DNA of 64,000 nucleotides from Sphingobium sp. TKS (GCF_001563265.1 NZ_CP005083.1:1615001-1679000); one strand, 5' to 3'; positions 48,454-58,794 are shown, counted from the first letter of the stretch. Notes: a model not told the origin generated them from the letters alone. Program-made: numbers and translations.

Positions 48454-49374
48454 ATGAATAAGCACAAGTCCCTGTCCGGCGGCTCGCTGATCGAGCGGGC
48501 GACCGAGATTTACGATTTCAGCGCGGCTTTGCGTGGGCGCGCTGCGCCTGCGGTGGAAGTGCCGCAGGATGAAGCGGTCGTTGAGGTTGCTCAGCCTGCG
48601 CCGGTTGCCGTCGAGGTGCCGGAACCCGGCTATCGCGCGCCGGACTGGACCGGGCCGGTGCAGCCGATCGACCGGATCGCGTTGGTCGAGGCGGGCTATT
48701 TGCTGCCCGATGGCCCGGTCACTGCGATGAGCGAGGAATTCCGGCTGTTGAAGCGCGATCTGCTCGCGGAGCTGGCGGGCAATGCACGGGGCAACCGGGT
48801 TCTGATCTGCTCGGCCCATAGCGGCGAGGGCAAGAGCTTTTGCGCGATCAACCTGGCGCTCAGCCTGGCGGCGGAGAAGGAGCGGGAAATCCTGCTGGTC
48901 GACGCCGATTTCGGCAAGCCGGGGATTCCGGCAGCTCTGGGGCTGACGGCCGGGGCGGGGCTGATGGATGCGCTGGCCGATCCGGCGATTGCCATAGAGG
49001 ACTGCGTGTTGCGCACGGACATTCCGTCGCTTTCGGTGCTTCCTGCTGGTCAACGCAGCAACAATGACACTGAATATCTTGCGTCGGCGCGGACGGAGAT
49101 GTTGCTCAATCGGCTGACCGAAGGGCGGCCCGACCGCATCATCCTGTTCGATTCGCCGCCTCTGCTGGCGGCTTCTCCTGCGGCGGTGCTGGCGAGCCAT
49201 GCTGCCGTCGCTCTGCTGGTGGTGCGGGCAGACCGGACCACCGAGAGTGCGCTGCGCGATGCGGCGGGACTGCTGAAGGGCGCGTCCAAGGTGAAGCTGC
49301 TGCTGAACGGCGTGCGCTTTTCGACCGGGGGGCGACGCTTCGGCAGCTACTATGGGCAGGGGAATGCGGGGTGA
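48454..49374 (+). CDS. Tyrosine autokinase (BY-kinase), XrtA system
   Basis: The 306-residue cytoplasmic kinase starts at ATG 48454 after GGGGGACGG. It has Walker A SAHSGEGKSFCAINLALSL, Walker A' ILLVDADFGKPG and Walker B IILFDSPPLLAASP. The C-terminus ends with a short tyrosine pair (SYYGQG) rather than a long cluster. It regulates polymerisation through the chain-length protein. Confidence 0.9.
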   Translation: MNKHKSLSGGSLIERATEIYDFSAALRGRAAPAVEVPQDEAVVEVAQPAPVAVEVPEPGYRAPDWTGPVQPIDRIALVEAGYLLPDGPVTAMSEEFRLLKRDLLAELAGNARGNRVLICSAHSGEGKSFCAINLALSLAAEKEREILLVDADFGKPGIPAALGLTAGAGLMDALADPAIAIEDCVLRTDIPSLSVLPAGQRSNNDTEYLASARTEMLLNRLTEGRPDRIILFDSPPLLAASPAAVLASHAAVALLVVRADRTTESALRDAAGLLKGASKVKLLLNGVRFSTGGRRFGSYYGQGNAG

Positions 49375-50960
49375 CGATCTCTCGCTTCTCCCTTGTTCTT
49401 GCGGGGATCGCTTTGACCTCGCCTGCCTTTGCGCGGGACGAGCGGCGCAAGGTCGACGTCACGCCCTATCTCGGTATCGATCAGGTCGTGGTCGCGCCGA
49501 TCAAGGGCGGCGGCGACGTGCTGACCTATACCAATGTCACCGCAGGCGTGACGGCCAGCGTGCAGACGCGCCGCATGGAAGCGTCGGCGGACCTGCAATA
49601 TGCGCACAGCTTCGGCTGGGGCGATGACCTTAGCGATCAGGATATCATCAGCGGCATCGTCAGCGGGCAATATAGCGTTGCGCGCGGATTGACGCTGAAT
49701 GCGGGTGGCCTTGCGACGCGGGTGCGGACCGATGGGCTGTCGGGCGCTTCGGTGCGCAACGATGGCTATAGCAGCCAGGTTTATGCTGCTTATGTCGGGC
49801 CGTCCTATATGACGCGGCTCGGTGATCTGGATATCAGCGCCTCCTATCGGCTCGGCTATGCGCGGGTGGAGGATGATCTTAGTCTGTCCGCTCCGGGCGC
49901 GCCGCAGGGGGGGGGATTTGCCGATTCGACGACGCACGATCTGATGGGTTCCGTCGGTGTCGGACCCGGCGTGTGGATGCCGCTCGGCCTTGTCGCCAGC
50001 GCGGGCTACAGCCGGGAGGATGCGAGCCAGCTCGACCAGCGGTTCGAGGACAAATGGGGCCGGATCGACGCGACGCTGCCGGTTTCGCCCACGGTCGCGC
50101 TGATCGGCGGCGTCGGCTATGAGAATATGAAGATCAGCCAGCGTTCGCCCTTGCTCGATGGCAATGGCGTGCCGGTGATCTCTTCTAGCGGCCGCTATGT
50201 CACCGATGAAAGTTCGCCGCGCCAGCTCATCTATGATTTCGACGACATCATCTGGGACGTCGGCGTGCTCTGGCGGCCGAGTCACCGCACCTCGCTGACC
50301 GCGCGGGTGGGCGAGCGCTATGGCGGCATGACCTATTCGGGCAGCTTCATCTGGCAGGGGCGCAACAAGTCCTTCGCTCTGGTGGTGTTCGACGGGATCG
50401 ATAGCTTCGGACGGGTCATCACCTCCGATGTGGCGGCGCTGTCGGGCAGCAACCTCAATCTGGTGCGCAATCCCTTTACCGGCGACTTCACCGGCTGCGC
50501 TTTCTCCACAACCGGCGGCGGGCAGTGCTTCAACGATGCGCTGGCGGGCATAACGGGCGCCAATTTCCGCTATCGCGGCGTCGCGGCGCAATTTGCGGCG
50601 GAGCGCGGGCCGTGGGGCATGGGGATCGGCCTTGGCTATTCGCAGCGCAAGTTCGTGACGCCATCGGGTGAGACGGTGTTCGTGCGCGGGACCAAGGACC
50701 AGAATTGGTACGGCAATGCCTCGCTTACTTATCGCGTGGACAGCCAGTCGAGCATCGATACGGCGGTCTATGCCAATTATTTCGATGCCAGCGGCAATCG
50801 TCTGGACGTGCTGAATCTGGGCGCCTTCACCAGCTATTACCGGCTCGTCACGCGCAATCTTCAGGCGTCGGCCTCGCTCGGCATCGACAGTGCCAAGGCG
50901 GATCAGCTGGATGCCGTCATCAATGCCATGGGTCAGCTTGGCCTGCGCTATACATTTTAA
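49371..50960 (+). CDS. XrtA-associated outer-membrane beta-barrel protein
   Basis: The 529-residue precursor has a signal peptide ending PAFA and then many amphipathic strands (VDVTPYLGIDQVVVAPI, SSQVYAAYVGPSYMTRLG, ISASYRLGYARVEDD). It ends in the outer-membrane motif LGLRYTF. It matches the TIGR03016-type PEP-CTERM-associated outer-membrane proteins in size, strand pattern and neighbours. It overlaps the kinase gene by four bases. The exact role, perhaps as secretion pore, is unproven. Confidence 0.85.
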   Translation: MTISRFSLVLAGIALTSPAFARDERRKVDVTPYLGIDQVVVAPIKGGGDVLTYTNVTAGVTASVQTRRMEASADLQYAHSFGWGDDLSDQDIISGIVSGQYSVARGLTLNAGGLATRVRTDGLSGASVRNDGYSSQVYAAYVGPSYMTRLGDLDISASYRLGYARVEDDLSLSAPGAPQGGGFADSTTHDLMGSVGVGPGVWMPLGLVASAGYSREDASQLDQRFEDKWGRIDATLPVSPTVALIGGVGYENMKISQRSPLLDGNGVPVISSSGRYVTDESSPRQLIYDFDDIIWDVGVLWRPSHRTSLTARVGERYGGMTYSGSFIWQGRNKSFALVVFDGIDSFGRVITSDVAALSGSNLNLVRNPFTGDFTGCAFSTTGGGQCFNDALAGITGANFRYRGVAAQFAAERGPWGMGIGLGYSQRKFVTPSGETVFVRGTKDQNWYGNASLTYRVDSQSSIDTAVYANYFDASGNRLDVLNLGAFTSYYRLVTRNLQASASLGIDSAKADQLDAVINAMGQLGLRYTF

Positions 50961-50990
50961 GCAAATGCCCGATCGGGTGGAGAATTAGGC

Positions 50991-52217
50991 ATGTACGATC
51001 AGTTCTACGGATTGCAGGGACGCCCGTTCCAGCTAACGCCGGACCCGCATTTCTATTTCGAGAGCGCGACCCATCGCAAGGCGCTGTCCTACCTCGGCTA
51101 TGGTCTGGCGCAAGGGGAGGGCTTCATCGTCATCACCGGCGATATCGGCGCGGGCAAGACCACGCTGGTCGGGCACCTGATGAACACCATCGATCCCTCG
51201 CGGCTGACGGCGGTAAAGATCGTCTCGACCCAGGTGGAGGGCGACGACATGCTGCGCCTTGCCGCGCAGAGCTTTGGCCTTGCGGTGGATGCCATGCCCA
51301 AGGCGCAGATTTTGCGTCAGATCGAGGGCTATCTGCACACGCAGGCGCGGGCGGGGCGGCGGTCGCTGCTGATCGTGGACGAGGCGCAGAATCTGCCGAT
51401 TTCCGCGATCGAGGAATTGCGGATGCTCTCCAACTTCCAATTGGGCGGGCAGTCGCTGTTGCAGATTTTCCTGCTGGGCCAGCCGGAGTTTCGCGATCTG
51501 CTGAAGTCGCCGGAACTGGAACAGCTTCGCCAGCGCGTGATCGCCACCCATCATCTTGATCCGATGATGCGGCGCGAAGTCGAGCCTTATATCCTCCATC
51601 GTCTGTCGCTGGTCGGCTGGAAGGGCGATCCGCAGTTCACGCCGGAGGCCTTCGCCGCCATCTATGCCGCGACGGGCGGCGTGCCGCGCCGGATCAACGT
51701 GTTGGTGAGCCGCGTGCTGCTGCTGGGCGCGCTGGACCAGCTTTCGGTGATCGATGGCGAGGTGGTCTATGCGGTCGTGGCCGATATGGGCGCGGACGCC
51801 GATGTGACGCCCGAGCCGATGGCGCATAGCGTGCTGGATGAGGCGGAGGAACTGGTCGAGGCGCCTGAAATCGCGCCCGCTCCGATTGTGTCGGATGAAG
51901 TTGCCGCGCTGCGGGCTGAGGTCGAAGCGCTGCGCGCTGCGCGGACGGAGCCGGCGATCAGCCTGCTGGATGAGATCGCTTCGCTTCAGGCGGAAATCGA
52001 GACGCTGCGGGCGGAGAATGATTTTGCCCGCGCCGCGCCGAGCGTCGATCCCGAAGCGCTCAAGGACTGCTTCACCCTGATCGAGGAAAGGCTCTCCACG
52101 CTGGAGTTCCGCGTGACCGAGCAGGATACCGCGCTGCGCCGGGTATTGACGCTGCTGGTCGAGTGGGTCGAGCGCGAGGAACGGATGGGCGACGCGCAGC
52201 ACAGCGCCGCCGCCTGA
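50991..52217 (+). CDS. XrtA-associated ATPase (ExeA-like AAA)
   Basis: The 408-residue protein starts MYDQFYGLQGRPFQLTPDP, the hallmark of ExeA-type ATPases, with Walker A GDIGAGKTTL, Walker B LLIVDEAQNLP and sensor LLGQPEF. Residues 270-400 form a coiled coil (DEVAALRAEVEALRAARTE, ASLQAEIETLRAEND). In XrtA loci this protein always follows the outer-membrane protein. It may assemble it in the cell wall, by analogy with ExeA. Confidence 0.9.
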   Translation: MYDQFYGLQGRPFQLTPDPHFYFESATHRKALSYLGYGLAQGEGFIVITGDIGAGKTTLVGHLMNTIDPSRLTAVKIVSTQVEGDDMLRLAAQSFGLAVDAMPKAQILRQIEGYLHTQARAGRRSLLIVDEAQNLPISAIEELRMLSNFQLGGQSLLQIFLLGQPEFRDLLKSPELEQLRQRVIATHHLDPMMRREVEPYILHRLSLVGWKGDPQFTPEAFAAIYAATGGVPRRINVLVSRVLLLGALDQLSVIDGEVVYAVVADMGADADVTPEPMAHSVLDEAEELVEAPEIAPAPIVSDEVAALRAEVEALRAARTEPAISLLDEIASLQAEIETLRAENDFARAAPSVDPEALKDCFTLIEERLSTLEFRVTEQDTALRRVLTLLVEWVEREERMGDAQHSAAA

Positions 52218-52224
52218 TCGGGTC

Positions 52225-53070
52225 ATGCTGAACGCCCTGTCGGTCGATGTCGAGGACTGGTTCCAGGTCGGCGCGTTCGAGCGCACGATCCGGCGCGAGG
52301 ATTGGGCGGGCCTGACCCACCGCGTCGAGCGCAACACCGACGAAGTGCTGGCGCTGTTCGATGAGGCCGGAGTCAAGGCGACCTTCTTCACTTTGGGCTG
52401 GGTGGCGGAGCGTTACCCGGCGCTGATGCGGCGGATCGTCGAGGCGGGGCATGAGGTGGCGAGCCACGGTTATGACCATGCGCGGGTGTTCACCTTCGAC
52501 GGGGCGCAATTCCGCGCCGATCTGCGACGGTCGCGGGCGATATTGGAGGATGCGAGCGGGCAGGCGGTGACCGGCTATCGCGCGCCGAGCTTTTCCATCG
52601 ACCGGCGCGTGCCCTGGGCGCATGAGGTGCTGGCCGAGGAAGGCTATGCCTATAGCAGCAGCGTCGCGCCGATCCGGCACGACCATTATGGCTGGCCCGA
52701 AAGCCCGCGCTTCGCCTGGAAGCCGGTGGCGGGATCGCCGCTGGTGGAACTGCCGGTGACGACGGCCAAGCTGGCTGGGCGGACTCTGGCGGCGGGGGGA
52801 GGCGGGTTTTTCCGGCTGCTGCCTTACGGCTTTTCGCGCTGGGCGATCCGGCAGGTGAATGGGCGCGACCAGCGGCCCGCGATCATTTATTTCCATCCGT
52901 GGGAGATCGATCCCGACCAACCGCGTGTGGAGGGCGCGCCGCTGCGGTCGCGCTTTCGTCATTACACCAATCTCTCGGTCATGGCCGACAAGCTGCGCCG
53001 CCTGACGCGCGATTTTTCCTGGGGCCGTGTGGACGCGCTGGCTGCGCAGGAAGCGGAGCGGGCGGCATGA
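52225..53070 (+). CDS. XrtA system polysaccharide deacetylase
   Basis: The 281-residue protein is a NodB-family deacetylase with LSVDVEDWFQV (catalytic Asp and metal Asp), EVASHGYDHARV (metal His pair), TGYRAPSFSIDRR and the C-terminal DUF3473-like IIYFHPWEIDPDQPRVEG. It removes acetyl groups from the exopolysaccharide. It lies 7 bp after the ATPase gene. Confidence 0.92.
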   Translation: MLNALSVDVEDWFQVGAFERTIRREDWAGLTHRVERNTDEVLALFDEAGVKATFFTLGWVAERYPALMRRIVEAGHEVASHGYDHARVFTFDGAQFRADLRRSRAILEDASGQAVTGYRAPSFSIDRRVPWAHEVLAEEGYAYSSSVAPIRHDHYGWPESPRFAWKPVAGSPLVELPVTTAKLAGRTLAAGGGGFFRLLPYGFSRWAIRQVNGRDQRPAIIYFHPWEIDPDQPRVEGAPLRSRFRHYTNLSVMADKLRRLTRDFSWGRVDALAAQEAERAA

Positions 53071-54128
53071 AGACGGGGGAAGTTCTCGTCACGGCTCTGG
53101 ACCTTGCCGATCCGGTTCAACGGGAGGCGGCGGATGCGTTTGTCATGGCGCATCCGGAGGGGACGCCCTTTCATCGCCCGGCCTGGTTGTTGGGTGTCGA
53201 GCGGGGGACAGGCAATCGCGCGCATATGCTGTCTGCGGTGGCGCCTTCGGGGCAGATCGTAGGCTTGCTGCCGCTGCATCATGTGAAGAGTGCGCTCTTT
53301 GGACAGGCTTTGGTGTCGGCGGGTTTTGCCGTCGATGGCGGGATTCTCGCGAGCGATCCGGGGGTGGTGTCCGCACTGGCCGCAGCCTGCGAGGGTGTGG
53401 CGCGGGATGGCAGCATTTCTTCGGTCGAGCTGCGCGGCGGGCCGGTGCCGGGCGAGGGTTGGGCTTTGCATGAGGGGAGCCATCTCGGCTTTTCGCGGCC
53501 GATTGCGAGCGACGATGAGGCGGAATTGCTGGCCGTGCCGCGCAAGCATCGCGCCGAATTGCGCAAGGCTCTGGCGAATGACGCGCTGCGGGTCGAGATC
53601 GGGCGGGAGGCGCGGCACCTGAAGGCGCATTATCGCGTCTATTCGGAAAGCGTGCGCAATCTCGGCACGCCGGTTTTTCCGGCGCGGCTGTTCCGCGAAG
53701 TGCTGGCAGCCTTTGGCGAGGATGCCGACATATTGGTGGTTTTGGAGGGCGATCGGCCGGTTTCGGCGGTGCTCACTCTCTATCATCAGGGGCGGGTGAT
53801 GCCTTTCTGGGGCGGCGGGGTCGCGGATGCGCGGCGGCTGCGGTCCAATGAACTGATGTATTACCGGCTGATGAGTCATGGCCGGGATCGGGGGATGCGT
53901 GTCTTCGATTTCGGCCGGTCCAAGACGGGCAGCGGGCAGGCGGCGTGGAAGAAGAGCTTCGGCTTCGATCCTATGCCGCTTTCCTATCATAGCTGGTCAG
54001 CGACCGGCGAGCGGCGGGACATCAATCCCAACAGCCCGCAATATCAGCGGCGGATCGAGCTATGGAAAAAGCTGCCCTTGCCGGTCGCAAATTGGGTCGG
54101 GCCGTTCATTGCGCGGGGGCTGGGGTGA
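53067..54128 (+). CDS. FemAB-like XrtA/PEP-CTERM-associated protein
   Basis: The 353-residue protein starts at ATG 53067, overlapping the deacetylase stop, and has two GNAT-like lobes (THP-type start ADAFVMAHPEGTPFHRPAWL, PRKHRAELRKALAND, PFWGGGVADARRLRSNELMY, GQAAWKKSFGFDP). FemAB relatives transfer aminoacyl groups from tRNA; in XrtA loci the acceptor is unknown. It is the second such transferase in the locus. Confidence 0.88.
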   Translation: MKTGEVLVTALDLADPVQREAADAFVMAHPEGTPFHRPAWLLGVERGTGNRAHMLSAVAPSGQIVGLLPLHHVKSALFGQALVSAGFAVDGGILASDPGVVSALAAACEGVARDGSISSVELRGGPVPGEGWALHEGSHLGFSRPIASDDEAELLAVPRKHRAELRKALANDALRVEIGREARHLKAHYRVYSESVRNLGTPVFPARLFREVLAAFGEDADILVVLEGDRPVSAVLTLYHQGRVMPFWGGGVADARRLRSNELMYYRLMSHGRDRGMRVFDFGRSKTGSGQAAWKKSFGFDPMPLSYHSWSATGERRDINPNSPQYQRRIELWKKLPLPVANWVGPFIARGLG

Positions 54129-55354
54129 CGGGGGAGATCCTCTTTCTCTGCCACCGCATTCCCTTTCCGCCGGATCGGGGGGACAAGATCCGCTCCTATC
54201 ATCTGTTGGAGCGGATGGCGCAGATCGCGCCTGTCCATGTCGGCTGTTTTGCCGACGATGATCGGGATATCGGGTTTGCGCCCGACATGGCGAAGATGAC
54301 GGCCAGCCAGTGCGTGCTGATGCGGGACCGTTCGCGGGCGGTGGCGGGGCTGAAAGGGTTAGCGACGGGGCAATCGCTGCTGGTGTCGCTGTTCGATCAT
54401 CCCGGGTTACATCGCTGGGTAGCCAAGGTGCTGGCGGAGCGGCCCGTCAAGGCGGTTGTCACTTATTCCGCACAAATGGCGCATTTCGTGCCGGTGCTGC
54501 CGGACGGCGTGCGTTTCGTGATGGATTTCGTGGACTTCGATTCGGCCAAATATGCCGCTTATGGTGCGCAGGGGTCTGGCCCGATGGCCTGGATCAACCG
54601 GCGCGAGGCGCGGCTGTTGTTCGATTTCGAACGAAAGGTGGCGGAACGCGCCGACCTTTGCGCCTTCGTGAGCGAGGCGGAGGCGGCCCTGTTCCGGCAG
54701 GCAAGTGGTCTCGGACCGGATCGCATTGTTGGCATCGATAATGGCGTGGCGCTGGATTATTTCGATCCGGCGGCGGATTTTCCTTCGGTGGAGCGCCGGG
54801 GTGGGCCGTTGCTCGTCTTCACCGGGCAAATGGATTATCGCCCCAATATCGAGGCCGTCGAAAGCTTCGCGCGCGAGACGCTGCCCGCCATCCGCGACAA
54901 ATGTCCGGAGGCGACCTTCGCGATCGTCGGCCGCAATCCCACCAGGCCGGTTCAGGCTTTGGCTGCGCTGCCAGGCGTGATCGTGACCGGGGCCGTGCCC
55001 GATGTGCGCGGCTGGCTGGCGGCGGCGGATGTCGTCGTGGCGCCGCTGCGGATCGCGCGAGGCATCCAGAACAAGGTGCTGGAGGCGATGGCGATGGCGC
55101 GGCCTGTGGTTGTTTCGCCCCAAGCCGCCGAAGGGATCGATGCGCTGGATGAGGAGCATCTCCTGATCGCCGCCGATCCTGCGCAGGAGGCTGCCAAGAT
55201 CGTCGCATTGCTGTCGGACAGGGATCGCGCCGAACGTCTCGGTCGGGTTGCGCGGATGCGGATGGAGGAGCGCTATCGCTGGTCCGCGACGCTGGCCAAG
55301 CTGCCGGACATGCTGTTCGGATCACCGCCGACCGTCGACATGAGGGCTGCATGA
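54125..55354 (+). CDS. XrtA-associated glycosyltransferase
   Basis: The 409-residue GT-B enzyme (TIGR03087 type) begins with GTG at 54125: GEILFLCHRIPFPPDRGDKI. The C-terminal donor domain shows LLVFTGQMDYRPNIEAVESF, VGRNPTRPVQALA, VPDVRGWLAAADVVVAPLRI and NKVLEAMAMARPVV. It adds a sugar during repeat-unit assembly. It overlaps both neighbours by four bases. Confidence 0.9.
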   Translation: MTGEILFLCHRIPFPPDRGDKIRSYHLLERMAQIAPVHVGCFADDDRDIGFAPDMAKMTASQCVLMRDRSRAVAGLKGLATGQSLLVSLFDHPGLHRWVAKVLAERPVKAVVTYSAQMAHFVPVLPDGVRFVMDFVDFDSAKYAAYGAQGSGPMAWINRREARLLFDFERKVAERADLCAFVSEAEAALFRQASGLGPDRIVGIDNGVALDYFDPAADFPSVERRGGPLLVFTGQMDYRPNIEAVESFARETLPAIRDKCPEATFAIVGRNPTRPVQALAALPGVIVTGAVPDVRGWLAAADVVVAPLRIARGIQNKVLEAMAMARPVVVSPQAAEGIDALDEEHLLIAADPAQEAAKIVALLSDRDRAERLGRVARMRMEERYRWSATLAKLPDMLFGSPPTVDMRAA

Positions 55355-56877
55355 TCGATCGCGTCTTGCGGCTGGGGCCAGCCGAATCCGGACTGGCAGG
55401 CTGGCGCGGTCATCTGACGGCGCTTGCCATTATCGCCTTCACAATCCTCGCTTTGTTTCATCGCGATGTGCTGGGCATGATGGCGATCTGGTGGACCGCC
55501 TCCACCTATGGCCATTGCCTGTTCATTCCGATTCTGGTCGCATGGCTGGTGCAGCAGCGCTTGTCGGGTCTTCGCCAATTGCGGCCGACGGCATGGGCGC
55601 CGGGGCTGCTCTGGCTGTCGCTGGGAGCCTTTGCCTGGATGCTGGGCGCAGCTGCCGGGGTGGCGGTTGTGCGTCATGGCGCGCTGATCCTGATGCTTCA
55701 GGGAACGGTGGTCGCATTGCTCGGTCCGGCCGTGTCGCGGGCGCTTCTCTTTCCCCTATTCTACGCCTTTTTCATGGTGCCCCTCGGTGAGGAAATCGTC
55801 GCGCCCTTGCAGTTGGCGACGGCGCATATCAGCATGGTGCTGCTTGGCCTGACCGGCGTTCCCGCGCAGATGCAGGGCATCTTCATCACTACGCCCGGCG
55901 GCTATTTCGAGGTGGCGGAAGCCTGTTCCGGTGCCAAGTTCGTGATCGCCATGACGGCCTATGGCTTGCTGGTCTGTAATGTCTGCTTCAGCAGTTGGAA
56001 ACGGCGGATCGCCTTCATGGCCGGAGCGCTTTCGCTGTCGATCCTGGCCAATGGGGTGCGGGCGTTCGCCACGATCTTCATCGCGGAGGTGACGACGATC
56101 GATGCGGCGGCGGGCTTCGACCATGTCGTCTATGGATGGGTGTTCTTTGCCGTCATTATGACGCTGGTCATGGCCACGGCCTGGCCCTTTTTCGACCGTA
56201 AGCCGGGCGATTCCTGGTTCGATTCCGATCGCTTGCGGCAAAGGGGAGGATCGGCCACGGGGGCGATTGCGGGCGGTGCATTGGCGATCATCGTCGCGGC
56301 GCCGCTGTGGCTGGCTGCAAGTGCTGCGACGGGAAAGCTGCTGCCCGGCGCGCCCGCCATGCCGCAGGTGAAGGGTTGGGTTCAGACGGATGAAGCATCG
56401 CTCCATCCCTGGCGTCCGCGCTTCGACGGCGCCGACTATCTGGCGATGGGGCGCTACCGCAATGCAAAAGGGCAGGTCGTCGACCTCGCCATCGCTACCT
56501 TCGACCGGCAGGATGAAGGCCGCGAACTGGTCGGCTTCGCGCAGGGGGCGGCCGATCCCGGCGGCGACTGGACGTGGTCGCAACCCGCGTCGGCCCCCGT
56601 CAATGCGCGGGGCGAGCAGATCACCGGCCCCGGTCGCGTGGTGCGCCATGTGGTGAGCTTCTATGTCGTTGGAAATGGTAATCCCACCGGCAGCGGGCAT
56701 CTCGTGAAGTTGGAAACGATGAAGGCCCGTCTGCTGGGCGGCGACCAGCGTGCTGCCGCTATTTTGGTCTCGGCGGAGGAACGGGAAGGGGGCTCATCCG
56801 ATGCCGCGATCACCGCTTTTCTCCATGATCTGGGCAATGTGAAGGATTTGGCTGACCGCAGCCTCGGAACCCGCTAA
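55351..56877 (+). CDS. xrtA: Exosortase A fused to EpsI domain
   Basis: Residues 1-300 are a polytopic exosortase with the catalytic triad Cys192 (EACSG), Arg237 (NGVRAF) and His258 (DHVVYGW), which cuts PEP-CTERM sorting signals. After a membrane segment at about 310-325, residues 330-508 form a periplasmic EpsI domain (GWVQTDEASLHPWRPRFDGA, YVVGNGNPTGSGHLVKLETM), which is a separate protein in some species. Both halves look intact. A fused XrtA-EpsI is common in sphingomonads. Confidence 0.92.
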   Translation: MIDRVLRLGPAESGLAGWRGHLTALAIIAFTILALFHRDVLGMMAIWWTASTYGHCLFIPILVAWLVQQRLSGLRQLRPTAWAPGLLWLSLGAFAWMLGAAAGVAVVRHGALILMLQGTVVALLGPAVSRALLFPLFYAFFMVPLGEEIVAPLQLATAHISMVLLGLTGVPAQMQGIFITTPGGYFEVAEACSGAKFVIAMTAYGLLVCNVCFSSWKRRIAFMAGALSLSILANGVRAFATIFIAEVTTIDAAAGFDHVVYGWVFFAVIMTLVMATAWPFFDRKPGDSWFDSDRLRQRGGSATGAIAGGALAIIVAAPLWLAASAATGKLLPGAPAMPQVKGWVQTDEASLHPWRPRFDGADYLAMGRYRNAKGQVVDLAIATFDRQDEGRELVGFAQGAADPGGDWTWSQPASAPVNARGEQITGPGRVVRHVVSFYVVGNGNPTGSGHLVKLETMKARLLGGDQRAAAILVSAEEREGGSSDAAITAFLHDLGNVKDLADRSLGTR

Positions 56878-56887
56878 GACCCTTCGC

Positions 56888-58783
56888 ATGTGCGGAATAG
56901 CGGGCATCTTCCACCTTGAAACGGCCAAGCCGGTCGATCCGGCGCGGGTCGGGCTGATGCTGGACGCCATGCCGTGGCGCGGGCCGGATGACAGCGGCAT
57001 CTGGACCGCGCCGGGCGTGGGGCTGGGGCATTTGCGCCTGTCGATCATCGATCTCAGCAGCGGCGCGCAGCCGATGCTGACCGAGGATGAGAGTCTCGCC
57101 GTCGTCTTCAACGGTGAAATCTATAATTTCATGGAGGTCCGCGCGGAGCTGGAGGCCAAAGGCCATATCTTCCGCACGCATAGCGACACGGAAGTCATCC
57201 TCCACGGCTATCGTCAATGGGGCGAGGCCTGTGTCGAAAAGTTCAACGGCATGTTCGCCTTCGCCCTGTTCGATGCGCGGGCGCAGTCGCTCTGGCTGGT
57301 GCGCGACCGATTGGGCGTGAAGCCGCTCCATTATGCGCTGCTGTCGGACGGCAGCCTGATCTTCGGGTCGGAATTGAAGAGCCTGCTCGCCCATCCATTG
57401 CTGCGGCGCGCGCCGGACCTGTCGGCGGTCGAGGACTATCTCGCTTACGGTTACGTGCCCGACGATGCCTGCATGGTCGCGGGCGTGCGCAAGCTGGGGG
57501 CGGCGGAGACTCTGCGCATCGTGCGCGGGCGTCCCTTGCCGCAGCCGCAGCGCTATTGGGATGTGAGCTTTGCCGACCGTAGCAAGGCATCTCCGCAAGC
57601 GCTGGAGGAGGAACTGGTCGCGCTGATGCGGCAGGCGGTGCGATCCCGCATGGTGGCGGACGTGCCGCTTGGCGCATTCCTGTCAGGCGGGGTGGACAGC
57701 AGCAGCGTGGTCGCGCTGATGGCCGAGGCATCGAAACAGGCGGTCAAGACCTGCACCATCGGCTTCGATGTCAAGGAACTGGACGAAACCGCCTATGCCG
57801 ATCGGATCGCGCGGCGCTTCGCCACCGATCATCGCTCGCGGATCGTATCGCCTGACGATTATGGGCTGATCGATACGCTTGCTGCTCATTTCGACGAGCC
57901 TTTTGCCGATGCCTCAGCTCTGCCGACCTACCGGGTGTGCGAATTGGCGCGGGAGCAGGTCACGGTCGCGCTTTCGGGAGACGGCGCGGATGAGGCCTTT
58001 GCGGGCTATAGGCGGCATCGCTTCCAGATGCAGGGGGAGCGGTTGCGCGGACTGATCCCGGCTTCGGTGCGTCAGCCCTTGTTCGGGACGCTGGGGCGCT
58101 ATTATCCCAAGGCCGATTGGGCGCCGCGGGCGTTGCGAGCGAAGTCGACCTTGCTCGAACTGGCGGGGGAGGGCGGGGAAGCCTATGCCGCCTCGGTCGG
58201 GGTGACGCCGCATGCCTTGCGGCAGAAGCTGTTCAGCCAGGATATGAAGACGCGGCTTGGCGCCTATCGGGCGGAGGACCGTTACATCAAGGCCATGGGG
58301 GAGGCGCCTGCCCGCGACCCGCTGGACCGGGCGCAATATGCCGACATCCGCATCTGGCTGCCCGGCGACATCCTGACCAAGACCGACCGGATGAGCATGG
58401 CCGTCAGCCTGGAAGCGCGAGAGCCGCTGCTCGACCACCGGCTGGTCGAATTCGCCGCGCGCTTGCCGGTCGCCCAGCGGATCAGGGGCAATAGCGGCAA
58501 ATATCTCATGAAGAAGGCGATGGAGCCTTATCTGCCGCAGGATATTCTCTACCGGTCGAAAATGGGCTTCGTGACGCCGATCAGCGCCTGGTTTCGGGGG
58601 CCGCTCGCCGGGGAGGCGACGGCGATCGCCGGAGGATCGGCGCTGGCGAAGACGGGCTGGTTCGATACCCGGATGCTGGGCAAGGTCGCGGCGGATCACA
58701 AGGCCGGGCTGGCCGATCACGGCCGGCTGCTTTGGCAGTTGCTGATGTTGGACAAGGCTTTGGGAAGGCTGTTTGCCCTTTGA
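56888..58783 (+). CDS. Asparagine-synthase-like amidotransferase, XrtA system
   Basis: The 631-residue protein starts MCGIAGIF, so Cys2 is the glutaminase nucleophile; the N-terminal Ntn domain has WRGPDDSGIW and NGEIYNF. The synthase domain has the PP-loop SGGVDSSSVVALMA, TIGFDVKELDE and the KTDRMSMAVSLEAREPLLDH motif. Members of this XrtA subfamily probably amidate a sugar acid of the polysaccharide rather than free Asp. Confidence 0.92.
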   Translation: MCGIAGIFHLETAKPVDPARVGLMLDAMPWRGPDDSGIWTAPGVGLGHLRLSIIDLSSGAQPMLTEDESLAVVFNGEIYNFMEVRAELEAKGHIFRTHSDTEVILHGYRQWGEACVEKFNGMFAFALFDARAQSLWLVRDRLGVKPLHYALLSDGSLIFGSELKSLLAHPLLRRAPDLSAVEDYLAYGYVPDDACMVAGVRKLGAAETLRIVRGRPLPQPQRYWDVSFADRSKASPQALEEELVALMRQAVRSRMVADVPLGAFLSGGVDSSSVVALMAEASKQAVKTCTIGFDVKELDETAYADRIARRFATDHRSRIVSPDDYGLIDTLAAHFDEPFADASALPTYRVCELAREQVTVALSGDGADEAFAGYRRHRFQMQGERLRGLIPASVRQPLFGTLGRYYPKADWAPRALRAKSTLLELAGEGGEAYAASVGVTPHALRQKLFSQDMKTRLGAYRAEDRYIKAMGEAPARDPLDRAQYADIRIWLPGDILTKTDRMSMAVSLEAREPLLDHRLVEFAARLPVAQRIRGNSGKYLMKKAMEPYLPQDILYRSKMGFVTPISAWFRGPLAGEATAIAGGSALAKTGWFDTRMLGKVAADHKAGLADHGRLLWQLLMLDKALGRLFAL

Positions 58784-58794
58784 TCCGGCTTATA